8,890 nt of DNA from LSUCC0057 sp042091915. Its GTDB lineage: Bacteria; Pseudomonadota; Gammaproteobacteria; Pseudomonadales; Porticoccaceae. Made by a program: the position numbers and the translations under genes. Location of the stretch: assembly GCA_042091915.1 (NCBI GenBank), contig JBELGO010000035.1, positions 1 through 8,890 on the forward strand. The letters run 5' to 3'. Positions 1 to 6,740 of this stretch are shown here, piece by piece (position 1 is the first letter of the stretch; every line of letters begins with the position of its first letter). Under the pieces are notes generated by a model, which saw only the letters and a program-made list of their open reading frames with translations, was not told the DNA's origin and searched no databases.

Positions 1-1248
1 GTAGTCACCCAACTCCAGGTAGCTGACTAACTCGGCAAAGACTTCGGCGTGGCGGTTAGATTCTTGACGAATATCGTGGCGCACCAGGTGCAGGCCAAAA
101 CAGCGCACGCGGCGCAATACGTCTAGCAGCTCTGAGTTGGCGATTAACTCCATGCCAGAGTCGGTGAGCGATTGGTAGCAAAGTGTCAGCGGCTCAAGTA
201 ATTGCTGCTCACTCTCAATAGTGTCGACCGATAACGGTTTTTCGCCGTCGAGCAGCCGGTTAATGTTGTCGCGGCTATTGCGCAGCTTTTGACGCAAAGG
301 GCGCAGCAACTCGCGGTACGGCTCGTGGCTGGGGCCCACTTGGGCGCGCAGTGTGGCATTACAGCTAGACATGGAGAGCTCTTCTATCAACCTTTGCACA
401 TCGCTGATGTAGAGATCCAAAGCTTTCCAGCGGCTTAACAGCAATACCTCGCGGGTAACTGTGGCTGTGACATTGGGGTTGCCGTCGCGATCGCCACCCA
501 TCCATGAGGCAAATTTGATCGGCGCTGCATCGAGCGGCAGTTGCGCACCAGTCACATTACAAAATGCATCGTCTAAGCGGCGCATATAGTCGGGTAGCGC
601 CTTCCAAAGGGATTTTTCAACGACAGCAAAACCCCACTTGGCCTCGTCGATAGGCGTGGGTCGCTCGACACGAAAGTCGTAGGTAAACCACATTTGTGTG
701 ATTAGCTCACGCAGGCGCTGGCTGGTTTTTTGCTGCTCTCTCGCCGTAGTGCCAGTCAGCTCTAATTGAGCTAGACATGCATCTATTTCGGTGTACTTGT
801 CTATCAACGAGCGGCGGGTAATTTCAGTGGGGTGAGCAGTGAGTACCAGTTCGATATTAAGGTCGCGAGTCACCTCAAACAGCTGCTGCCGTGTAGCACC
901 GCGCTCACTGAGCTGAGCATAGGCGGTGTTGAGGGTTTCAGTCGCGGAGAATAACTCATCGGTCTCACGCGCGATCGTGTAGTGCTGATCCGCTAAATTG
1001 GCCAAGTTGAGAAACTGACTAAAAGCGCGGGCAACCGGCACCAGCTGGTCTCGACTAAGGTTGCAGAGTAGTTCGGTCAGCTCTTGGCGGTCTTCTATAT
1101 CGCCAGAGCGCGCCGACTTCGAGAGCAGCCGTATCTGCTCAATTTTGTCGAGAAACTCAACGCCTTCCGCCTCGCTAATGATTTCACCTAGCATCCGCCC
1201 CATGGCGCTGACATTGCCGCGCAGCGTGTCGTACTGATCACTACTCAT
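1..1248 (-). CDS. ppc: Phosphoenolpyruvate carboxylase, N-terminal 416 residues (C-terminus beyond window)
   Basis: PEPC carboxylates phosphoenolpyruvate with bicarbonate to oxaloacetate in the cytosol, replenishing the TCA cycle. The frame is open from the ATG at 1248 to the left edge. It carries the first catalytic signature, LVLTAHPTEITRR, with the active-site histidine at about residue 139. The second conserved block, WMGGDRDGNPNVTA, starts at about residue 249. The downstream Arg-loop and C-terminal motifs are outside the window; E. coli PEPC is 883 aa, so roughly half is present. The start is supported by AGGAAAG at 1255-1261, six bases upstream of the ATG. The protein begins MSSDQYDTLRGNVSAMG. 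A HexR-like operator lies 65 bp upstream (1313-1327), and a weak -10 candidate (CATAAT on the minus strand, 1287-1292) lies between them with no good -35. The gene is divergent from the lipocalin gene. The family assignment is very secure. Confidence 0.97.
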   Translation of the reverse strand, partial: MSSDQYDTLRGNVSAMGRMLGEIISEAEGVEFLDKIEQIRLLSKSARSGDIEDRQELTELLCNLSRDQLVPVARAFSQFLNLANLADQHYTIARETDELFSATETLNTAYAQLSERGATRQQLFEVTRDLNIELVLTAHPTEITRRSLIDKYTEIDACLAQLELTGTTAREQQKTSQRLRELITQMWFTYDFRVERPTPIDEAKWGFAVVEKSLWKALPDYMRRLDDAFCNVTGAQLPLDAAPIKFASWMGGDRDGNPNVTATVTREVLLLSRWKALDLYISDVQRLIEELSMSSCNATLRAQVGPSHEPYRELLRPLRQKLRNSRDNINRLLDGEKPLSVDTIESEQQLLEPLTLCYQSLTDSGMELIANSELLDVLRRVRCFGLHLVRHDIRQESNRHAEVFAELVSYLELGDY

Positions 1249-1312
1249 AAGTAACTTTCCTACATCAATAAACCTAATTTTTCACCATTATGGCCTATAA
1301 AAGCCCGCTATA

Positions 1313-1327
1313 TGTAATTTTATTACA
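1313..1327. promoter_or_regulatory. HexR-like operator, perfect inverted repeat TGTAAT-TTT-ATTACA
   Basis: A perfect 6-3-6 palindrome sits in the ppc/lipocalin divergent spacer, 65 bp upstream of the ppc start and 150 bp upstream of the lipocalin start. It matches the consensus known for HexR of Shewanella and other Gammaproteobacteria (TGTAATTAAATTACA) in both half-sites. HexR is an RpiR-family regulator of central carbon metabolism that responds to 2-keto-3-deoxy-6-phosphogluconate. ppc is a sensible target for such a regulator. The hexR gene itself is not in the window, so the binding protein is inferred from the motif alone. In an AT-rich spacer a 15 bp palindrome could arise by chance, but a match at this location makes that less likely. 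Confidence 0.6.
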
Positions 1328-1423
1328 ACAGAGCCAGTAAAAAAACAATTCATCCTGATCTTGCGCGACCACAGTTTAGCCCAGAGCCCAACGGGGTTAA
1401 CTGCCGAGCAATAGTGTTGTTTG

Positions 1424-1452
1424 TTGTTGCCGGCGACGCCAACCGCTATGCT
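1424..1452 (+). promoter_or_regulatory. Possible promoter for the lipocalin gene
   Basis: TTGTTG (1424-1429) and TATGCT (1447-1452) are separated by 17 bp and would start a transcript near 1459, just ahead of the ribosome binding site GGAGAGA at 1466-1472. The hexamers match the sigma-70 consensus only partly (3/6 and 4/6). E. coli blc is expressed from a stationary-phase promoter, so a weak consensus would not be surprising. The position fits translation from 1477 and not from the upstream GTG at 1414. This is a weak prediction. Confidence 0.3.
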
Positions 1453-1476
1453 GCAAGCCAACTGCGGAGAGAATCT

Positions 1477-2040
1477 ATGGCCTTAACTACATCCCAATAC
1501 GCCCTCATCAAAAGTTTTACTTTGGGGACTCTCGCCTTGATGTTGATTACTGGCTGTACCACTGTTGCGCCCGGTATCAGCGCAGTCTCACCGTTCGACA
1601 GTGACCGCTATCTGGGCAAATGGTATGAGATTGCTCGTCTCGATCACTCGTTCGAGCGCGGCTTAACGGCGGTTACTGCAGAGTATTCTCGACGCGAAGA
1701 TGGCGGCATACGGGTGATTAATAGCGGCGTAGATGAACAGGGAGAACTCAGTGAAGCAGAGGGGCGCGCCTATTTTGTCGGTGAGCAAAACATTGGCCAC
1801 TTAAAAGTCTCTTTTTTTGGCCCCTTTTACGGTTCCTACGTGGTCTTTGAATTAGACGAAGAGTACCAATATGCCTTCGTTACCAGTTACAACCGCGACT
1901 ACCTGTGGCTATTGGCGCGGACCCCGACCGTCAGCCCACAACTTATTAAACACTTCATTCAGCGCGCGTCACAGCTCGGTTTTGCCACTCGGGAGCTGAT
2001 ATTGGTTGAACAACCCGACACAGTACAGCCGGCCGATTAG
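1477..2040 (+). CDS. blc: Outer-membrane lipoprotein lipocalin (Blc family)
   Basis: This is a 187-residue bacterial lipocalin, predicted to be a lipid-binding eight-stranded beta barrel anchored in the outer membrane and implicated in membrane maintenance under stress. A lipoprotein signal peptide occupies residues 1-26 with a lipobox at LITG|C (Cys27). The residue after Cys is Thr rather than Asp, which favours outer-membrane sorting. The lipocalin signature follows as DRYLGKWYEIARLDHSFERG (about 43-62), and the Blc hallmark LKVSFFGPFYGSY lies in the middle. The DYLWLLARTP block near the C-terminus is also conserved. It aligns along its whole length with E. coli Blc (177 aa). I chose the ATG at 1477 because GGAGAGA sits just upstream and the signal peptide then has normal length. 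An in-frame GTG at 1414 would add 21 residues with no ribosome binding site. The stop codon overlaps that of the convergent MFS gene. Confidence 0.95.
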   Translation: MALTTSQYALIKSFTLGTLALMLITGCTTVAPGISAVSPFDSDRYLGKWYEIARLDHSFERGLTAVTAEYSRREDGGIRVINSGVDEQGELSEAEGRAYFVGEQNIGHLKVSFFGPFYGSYVVFELDEEYQYAFVTSYNRDYLWLLARTPTVSPQLIKHFIQRASQLGFATRELILVEQPDTVQPAD

Positions 2041-2886
2041 CCTACAACTCGATTGCGCCAGATAAATAATACCAGCAGTACCCCACCCACCACGGGGAGC
2101 GTGACCTGATTGAGCACCTCCCAGCTAGTCATTGCCAATAAATAGCCTGCACTCAGGCTGGCCAAAGCGACCGTAGTGAAGACTAAAAAGTCGTTGGCAG
2201 CTTGCACTTTGGCCCGNNNNNNNNNNNNNNNNNNNNNNNNNNNNNNNNNNNNNNNNNNNNNNNNNNNNNNNNNNNNNNNNNNNNNNNNNNNNNNNNNNNN
2301 NNNNNNNNNNNNNNNNCAATGCTTGCGGTACGCGCAATTGGACGATAATCGGCAAGGCCAGCAGGGCCAATAGACTCAGACCAAAGAAACTGCCGGCATA
2401 CTGCGCGCTAACCACTGCACCTTGGCTATAGATCACCACCTGCGGGCCGATGACCGCAGCGGCTAGGCCACCTAACAACACTCTGGAGATAGCCCGCGGC
2501 TGGTGGCCTTGCTCGGCCAAATCGGCCGCGGCAAAACGGAAATTTTGCGCACAAGCGGTATACAAACCGGCAAACGCTGTTGCGATGGCAAAAAACCAAA
2601 ATTGCTGCGTTATGATAGAAAATGCCGCCAGCAATCCGGCCAAAGCACAGACTACAGCCCCAACCAGATAAGTAGCGCGCCGGCCGGTGCGCGCTAAAAG
2701 CCATGCCACCGGCAACATAGCCACGGCTACACCGACGTTGTAGCTGGTCACTGGCAGTGTCGCCAAAGCAGGATCTTTAGCTAACTGCAAACCGACCAGA
2801 CCGGCCAGTGAAATGATTATAGGGCCAGTCGCTCCGGCCAAGGCCTGCATAGCAACCAGCAGGTTAATATTGCGTTGCGCGCTCAC
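2037..2886 (-). CDS. MFS transporter, sequence interrupted by an assembly gap
   Basis: This is an inner-membrane major facilitator superfamily permease; the substrate is not known. The first 190 residues (2317-2886) hold about six hydrophobic segments: near residues 10-35, 46-65, 72-95, 98-120, and two more before the gap. A motif-A-like loop, LLARTGRRATYL, lies between segments 2 and 3 (about 63-74). After the 100 N block, a different frame encodes 59 residues, RAKVQAANDFLVFTTVALAS onward, with two further hydrophobic segments and a TAA at 2037-2039. This is a typical MFS C-terminus. The two halves are one base out of frame across the gap, so the true gap is not 100 bp. MFS proteins run to about 400 aa, so roughly 450 bp are probably missing. 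The start is the GTG at 2886, with GGAG seven bases upstream (2894-2897). No clear promoter is visible in the divergent spacer 2887-2986. Confidence 0.85.
2217..2316. other. Assembly gap (100 Ns) inside the MFS gene
   Basis: There are exactly 100 consecutive Ns, the usual placeholder for a scaffold gap of unknown size. The flanking coding frames are compatible with a real gap whose length is a multiple of three, whereas 100 is not. Coordinates on either side of this point are therefore not reliable as physical distances. Confidence 0.98.
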
Positions 2887-2986
2887 AGTGGTTCTCCATT
2901 TAACTTGTAGGGCACACAATCCGCCTGTGAGCACCAATCTGCGCTATCATCGCACACTCAAGGAATTAACGCGTTAGAGTCTGTTT

Positions 2987-3925
2987 ATGGCAATCCACTG
3001 GTACCCCGGCCACATGTTCAAGGCCAGCAAAGAGATGAACGAGCTGCTGCCGCTCATTAACGTGGTGGTCGAGGTGATTGATGCGCGCCTGCCCTACAGC
3101 AGCTCTAATCCGATGATCGCTCAGTTGGCCGCCGATAAACCCAATATCAAAATATTGACCAAAGCCGATCTTGCCGACCCTGCCACGACCGAGCTTTGGC
3201 AGCGCTGGTTTGAGCAAGAGCGCGGCGCCATGACTATGGCTCTTAATTTAAAAACCGAAGAGCCGGGCGCGGCACTCATAGACCTTATCAATACACTCTA
3301 CCCTCAGCGCGAGGGGCGCAATACTCTGGTATTGGTCAGCGGTATTCCCAATGTTGGAAAATCGACGCTGATCAACTCGTTGGCCGGCCGCCAGGTGGCT
3401 AAAACCGGCAATGAACCCGCGGTCACCAAGGGACAGCAACGCATCAATCTGCGCAACGGTATCATGCTGCTAGATACACCCGGTATTTTGTGGCCAAAGA
3501 TTGACCACCCCGATTGGAGCTACCGTTTAGCCAGTAGTGGTGCGATAAAAGATACCGCCATGAGCTATGACGATGTTGCTTTCTTCGCCGCCGAGTACCT
3601 ACTCGAGTGCTATCCCGAGCAGTTGCGCCAGCGTTTTGAACTAGAGAACTTACCGCCAACTGCCATCGAGTTATTGGAGACCATAGGTGCTCAGCGCGGC
3701 TGCCTGCGCGCCGGTGGGCGCGTCGACTTAGAGCGAGTCTCGGCCATTTTTATCAACGAATTGCGCGCCGGCCAAATTGGCCAAATTAGTTTTGAGACAC
3801 CCCAGATGGTTGCCGCCGATTTGGTCGATGTCGAGCGATTCAAAGAAGAGAAACTGGCCAAAGAGAAAGAGCGCGAAGAGCGCAAAGCAGAAAAACGCCG
3901 CCGCACTCGCGCCAACCGCCGCTAA
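2987..3925 (+). CDS. ylqF: Circularly permuted ribosome-biogenesis GTPase (YlqF/RbgA family)
   Basis: This is a 312-residue GTPase of the YlqF/RbgA/MTG1 family, which acts in the cytosol in late assembly of the large ribosomal subunit. The motifs occur in permuted order. The N-terminal HWYPGHM contains His9, equivalent to the catalytic histidine of Bacillus RbgA. G4 comes first, as TKAD (58-61). G1 follows as GIPNVGKST (119-127), then the G2 threonine in AVTKG (Thr147) and G3 DTPG (163-166). The helical C-terminal domain ends in a very basic, charged tail (about 284-312) that is likely to bind rRNA. Bacillus RbgA is 282 aa, so the extra length is this tail. G4 has Thr in place of the usual Asn. 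Translation starts at the ATG at 2987 with only a weak AGAG (2976-2979). The gene ends one base before the convergent BaiN-family gene, with no terminator visible. Confidence 0.93.
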   Translation: MAIHWYPGHMFKASKEMNELLPLINVVVEVIDARLPYSSSNPMIAQLAADKPNIKILTKADLADPATTELWQRWFEQERGAMTMALNLKTEEPGAALIDLINTLYPQREGRNTLVLVSGIPNVGKSTLINSLAGRQVAKTGNEPAVTKGQQRINLRNGIMLLDTPGILWPKIDHPDWSYRLASSGAIKDTAMSYDDVAFFAAEYLLECYPEQLRQRFELENLPPTAIELLETIGAQRGCLRAGGRVDLERVSAIFINELRAGQIGQISFETPQMVAADLVDVERFKEEKLAKEKEREERKAEKRRRTRANRR

Positions 3926-3926
3926 T

Positions 3927-5123
3927 CTATACGACCACCCCAGCCGCATAGCCTGACGACCACGCCCACTGGAAGTTGTAGCCCCCCAAATGGCCGGTCA
4001 CATCCACCACTTCGCCTATAAAATAGAGCCCGCGGTGCTGTTTACTCTCCATCGTTTTAGAGGAGAGCTGATCGGTATCAACACCGCACAGAGTCACCTC
4101 CGCGGTGCGGTAGCCCTCGGTACCGGCGGGCTTAATCTGCCAGCCATATAACTGCTCACCTAACTGGCGCAGCGTGTCGCTGGCCAGCTCACCTATTGGC
4201 CGCTGTGCCAGCTCAGGCCATAGCTGCTGCTCTAGCGACGCCGCGAGCGATTTGGTCAACAATGGCGCCAATAGGGTTCGCAACAGACTTTTTGGCTGCT
4301 GCTGCTTCTGCTCGAGCAGCCAGTCGGCCACATGGTGCTCTGGCAACAGATTAATTGTGATCGTCTCGCCAGCTTGCCAGTAGTTAGAAATTTGCAGTGC
4401 CGCTGGGCCGCTGAGACCGCGGTGAGTAAACAGTAAGTTGTCGTGCCAACTGGCTCCGGGCACGCTCATCACCACCGAGATAGCCGTGCCGCTGTTATCG
4501 ATACAGAGCTGTTTGAGGGCGTCGCTAAAAGTGAATGGCACCAAACCGGCCCGGCGCGGCAGCAAGCTCAACCCGAACTGCTCGGCTAGCTGGTAGCCAA
4601 AACCAGAGCCACCCAGGGTGGGAATTGAGAGCCCACCGGTGGCAACTACCAGTGACTCACCCTGATGGCTGACACCATTGATGGACAGACTGTAACCCGC
4701 GTTAGTGGCCGCTACATTGTCCACAGTGCAGCTGCTGCGCACCCGTGCGCCGGCCAGCTCACACTCCTCCAGCAACATCGCTAAAATTTGCTTGGCCGAC
4801 TCGTCGCAAAATAACTCACCGTTATTGCGCTCGTGGTAGCTGATAGCATGGCGACTCACCAGTTCGATAAAATCCCACTGCGTGTAGCGTTTGAGTGCTG
4901 ATTTAACAAAGTGAGGATTGCTGCAAAGAAAGTTTTCTGGGGTGATATCTAGGTTGGTAAAGTTACAGCGGCCGCCGCCCGACATCAGAATTTTTTTACC
5001 TACTTTGTTGGCCGAGTCAACCACCAACACTGAGCGCCCCCGCTGTGCTGCAGTCATAGCGCAGAACAGCCCCGAGGCGCCGGCACCGATAATAATCACA
5101 TCAAAGCGATTAATCGCAGCCAT
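3927..5123 (-). CDS. yhiN: BaiN/YhiN (HI0933-like) FAD-dependent flavoprotein
   Basis: This is a 398-residue flavoprotein of the HI0933/YhiN/BaiN family, matching E. coli YhiN in length (about 400 aa). The N-terminal Rossmann dinucleotide fold has GAGASG (13-18), with an acidic residue (Asp36) at the end of the second strand. Next comes the family signature KKILMSGGGRCNFTN (about 43-57). The C-terminal FAD-contact motif is GEVVDVTGHLGGYNFQWAWSSG, spanning about 370-391. The physiological substrate in Proteobacteria is unknown. The BaiN name comes from bile-acid dehydroxylating Clostridium and should not be read as a function here. The ATG directly abuts the TAG of the DUF1415 gene with no spacer, so the two are very likely co-transcribed and translationally coupled. 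The 3' end faces the YlqF gene across a single base. Confidence 0.93.
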   Translation of the reverse strand: MAAINRFDVIIIGAGASGLFCAMTAAQRGRSVLVVDSANKVGKKILMSGGGRCNFTNLDITPENFLCSNPHFVKSALKRYTQWDFIELVSRHAISYHERNNGELFCDESAKQILAMLLEECELAGARVRSSCTVDNVAATNAGYSLSINGVSHQGESLVVATGGLSIPTLGGSGFGYQLAEQFGLSLLPRRAGLVPFTFSDALKQLCIDNSGTAISVVMSVPGASWHDNLLFTHRGLSGPAALQISNYWQAGETITINLLPEHHVADWLLEQKQQQPKSLLRTLLAPLLTKSLAASLEQQLWPELAQRPIGELASDTLRQLGEQLYGWQIKPAGTEGYRTAEVTLCGVDTDQLSSKTMESKQHRGLYFIGEVVDVTGHLGGYNFQWAWSSGYAAGVVV

Positions 5124-5699
5124 CTATCCGTTCTCACTGCCGCTGTGCAGAGTGCGCTGTAACAGGGCAGCGACTTGCTCGCGGCCAAGCTGCTCAAGCC
5201 GTGCAATATTGTTGTTGGGGATAGCATCGGGGTCTGGGTGGCTGGCGACGGCTGCCTCTACCATCTCCTCGCGCAATAGATGCAACATTGGGTGTGGGGA
5301 ACGGTTGGTAAAGTGGCTGACAGCCATTTCTGGCTCACCATCAAATAAATAATCGGGATGAAAGGTGGCCAGCTGTAAAGTGCCGAGCAAACCCACCTGC
5401 TCGATCAACTGGTTGGCTAGATCGACAAAATCTAGGTAATCCTCGAACGACTCTAAACCCGTGGGTACCACCAGCAGCGTCGTCGCTATTTCACTCTCAT
5501 CACTCTGCTGCAGGCGGTCTAACTCGGCTAAGAAGCTACGGGCCAATGAGTCGTAATCAGAGCCATCAACGACCTCAACGCACAATGTCTCGCTGGTGAT
5601 TACCGGTCTGGCAAACGGACAGAGGTTGAGGCCGACCACCACACTGTTTAACCAAGCGAATGTTTGCTGGCGAACTAACGCACTATCTATGTGAGCCAT
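5124..5699 (-). CDS. DUF1415 family protein
   Basis: This is a 191-residue soluble protein of the uncharacterised DUF1415 family. The conserved blocks are all present: GLNLCPFA (23-30), TTLLVVP near the middle, FHPDYLFDG (113-121) and TNRSPHPMLHLLRE (131-144). There is no signal peptide or membrane segment. The Cys/His/Asp/Arg-rich conserved blocks hint at a catalytic or metal site, but this is speculation and no function is known. The frame stays open to a TTG at 5759, but that TTG lies within the likely promoter -35 (5754-5759). I therefore chose the ATG at 5699, which gives MAHIDSALVRQQTFAWLN and fits the family's N-terminus. The upstream ribosome binding site is weak. Its TAG stop touches the ATG of the flavoprotein gene, forming a two-gene unit separated from pta by 75 bp. 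Confidence 0.9.
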   Translation of the reverse strand: MAHIDSALVRQQTFAWLNSVVVGLNLCPFARPVITSETLCVEVVDGSDYDSLARSFLAELDRLQQSDESEIATTLLVVPTGLESFEDYLDFVDLANQLIEQVGLLGTLQLATFHPDYLFDGEPEMAVSHFTNRSPHPMLHLLREEMVEAAVASHPDPDAIPNNNIARLEQLGREQVAALLQRTLHSGSENG

Positions 5700-5731
5700 A
5701 AAAACCGTCGAGCTGTTAGAGAAAGCACGCC

Positions 5732-5759
5732 AGAATACAGCATGGCAGTGTGATGGCAA
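5732..5759 (-). promoter_or_regulatory. Likely sigma-70 promoter for the DUF1415-BaiN unit
   Basis: On the minus strand TTGCCA (5759-5754, five of six matches to TTGACA) and TATTCT (5737-5732, four of six matches to TATAAT) are 16 bp apart. Transcription would begin near 5725, giving a leader of about 26 bases before the ATG at 5699. The -35 is flanked by an inverted repeat, TGTGA-N9-TCACA (5749-5767), and by ACTGT-C-ACAGT (5759-5769), either of which could be an operator. The TGTGA half-sites are spaced too far apart for a standard CRP site. Confidence 0.45.
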
Positions 5760-5774
5760 CTGTCACAGTGTGAA

Positions 5775-6740
5775 TTACTGGTTGGCAAACACCGCAGCTA
5801 TCGTTGTTGCAGCGACAATATCATCACTGCAACAACCGCGTGAGAGATCTAACCACGGTGAGGAAAAACCCTGTAACAGGGGGCCTACCGCGGTGGCACC
5901 AGCCAAGCGCTCAACCAACTTGTAGCCAATATTACCGGCGCTTAGGTCTGGGAAAATCAGCACATTAGCATCCCCAGCTATCGCTTCATTGGGTGCCTTT
6001 AGGGCGGCTACAGTGGCGACTAACGCGACATCAGCCTGCACTTCTCCGCTAACTTGCCAGGCGGGGTCAATCGCCGCGGCCATGGTTTTAACCAGTGCAG
6101 TCGCTTCGCGCACTTTGTCGACACTGGGGTGGCTGGCAGAGCCCAAGGTAGAAAACGACAACAACGCAATCTTGGGAGTCTGGCCGGTTAACAGTTGATG
6201 AGAGCGGGCAGTATCGATGGCAATTTGCGCTAATTGGTCGCTGTTAGGGTCTGGGTTGACCCCGCAATCGCCAAAGCTCATCACCCAATTGGGGTGCTGC
6301 ATTAAGAAGCTACTGGATACCAGACCACTATTGGCAGCCAGCCCAACTCCGCGCAAGCCGGCGCGAATCACATCGGGGGTAGTCGCTACCGCACCAGCCA
6401 CGGCGCCATCGACAACGCCTAGTGAGGTTAATAGCGCACCCAACAATAGGGGCTCTTCGGCCATTTGAGACGCTTGTTCTACACTCCATTTTTTTACTGG
6501 GTTGAGTCTTTGCAACTGCAGTGCTGCCTGGTGCATAAGCTCTGCCCAATCAGCTCGCGAACAGAGCAGTTCGCAACTGGCCGGGCGCCCGGGATAATCC
6601 TCAATCACTACAGGTATTGCCAACTGCTGCTCAATTACCGCAGCTATGGCTTGCTGCATGCGCATATCTGCTGGCTCTGCAAACAAAACCCGGCGCTGAA
6701 GGCGCCGGGCTTGTTGTGCAATGGAGGTTAACGCGTCGAT
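5775..6740 (-). CDS. pta: Phosphate acetyltransferase, short form, with apparent ATC start overlapping the xsc stop
   Basis: Pta transfers the acetyl group of acetyl phosphate to CoA. Here it would consume the acetyl phosphate made by Xsc and feed acetyl-CoA to central metabolism. The sequence is a standard PTA_PTB domain: VLFAEPADMR near the N-terminus, GVVDGAVAGAVATTPDVIRA, FGDCGVNPDP, LLSFSTLGSA, NVLIFPDLSAGNIGYKL and DLSRGCCSDDIV near the C-terminus. Ser300, Arg301 and Asp307 fall where the catalytic Ser-Arg-Asp of Methanosarcina Pta lie. The start is problematic. The first ATG, GTG or TTG in frame is a TTG at 6686, which begins after part of the conserved first strand (the preceding codons read ARRLQRRV). 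Extending upstream reaches ATC at 6740-6738, overlapping the xsc TAA as TAATC, with AAGGA (6750-6754) nine bases upstream. This gives 321 aa, normal for the family. TTG 6686 (303 aa) and ATG 6665 (296 aa) remain alternatives. Confidence 0.85.
   Translation of the reverse strand: MDALTSIAQQARRLQRRVLFAEPADMRMQQAIAAVIEQQLAIPVVIEDYPGRPASCELLCSRADWAELMHQAALQLQRLNPVKKWSVEQASQMAEEPLLLGALLTSLGVVDGAVAGAVATTPDVIRAGLRGVGLAANSGLVSSSFLMQHPNWVMSFGDCGVNPDPNSDQLAQIAIDTARSHQLLTGQTPKIALLSFSTLGSASHPSVDKVREATALVKTMAAAIDPAWQVSGEVQADVALVATVAALKAPNEAIAGDANVLIFPDLSAGNIGYKLVERLAGATAVGPLLQGFSSPWLDLSRGCCSDDIVAATTIAAVFANQ
6681..6709 (-). terminator. Terminator-like hairpin inside the 5' end of pta
   Basis: Read on the minus strand, an 8 bp GC-only stem (CCCGGCGC at 6709-6702 pairing with GCGCCGGG at 6696-6689) has a five-base loop. 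It is followed at once by TTTTGTTT (6688-6681). This has every element of a Rho-independent terminator and lies about 30 bases after the xsc stop. It is also the coding sequence for RRLQRRVLF in the extended Pta, so it may be an intragenic attenuator rather than a plain operon end. Paired Arg codons can create such palindromes by chance, which weakens the case for function. Confidence 0.55.

Noticed and set aside
1414..1476. Upstream GTG start for the lipocalin
   Set aside because: There is no ribosome binding site, it would put 21 residues before a normal signal peptide, and it lies ahead of the likely promoter -10.
2125..2216. Alternative C-terminus of the MFS protein reading GQSASCQRLFSLHYG to a stop at 2125
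   Set aside because: It arises from crossing the 100 N placeholder in the wrong frame. Another frame gives a typical MFS C-terminus ending at 2037.
2176..2373. Plus-strand open frame spanning the N block
   Set aside because: Half of it is undetermined sequence and the rest is antisense to the MFS gene.
3691..3949. Minus-strand open frames opposite the end of the GTPase gene
   Set aside because: They are shadows of the Arg/Lys-rich C-terminal tail coding sequence, with no independent support.
5700..5759. Upstream TTG start for the DUF1415 protein
   Set aside because: The TTG is part of the probable -35 hexamer, and the extra 20 residues do not resemble the family N-terminus.
5749..5767. CRP site upstream of DUF1415
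   Set aside because: The half-sites TGTGA and TCACA are correct but separated by nine bases rather than six.
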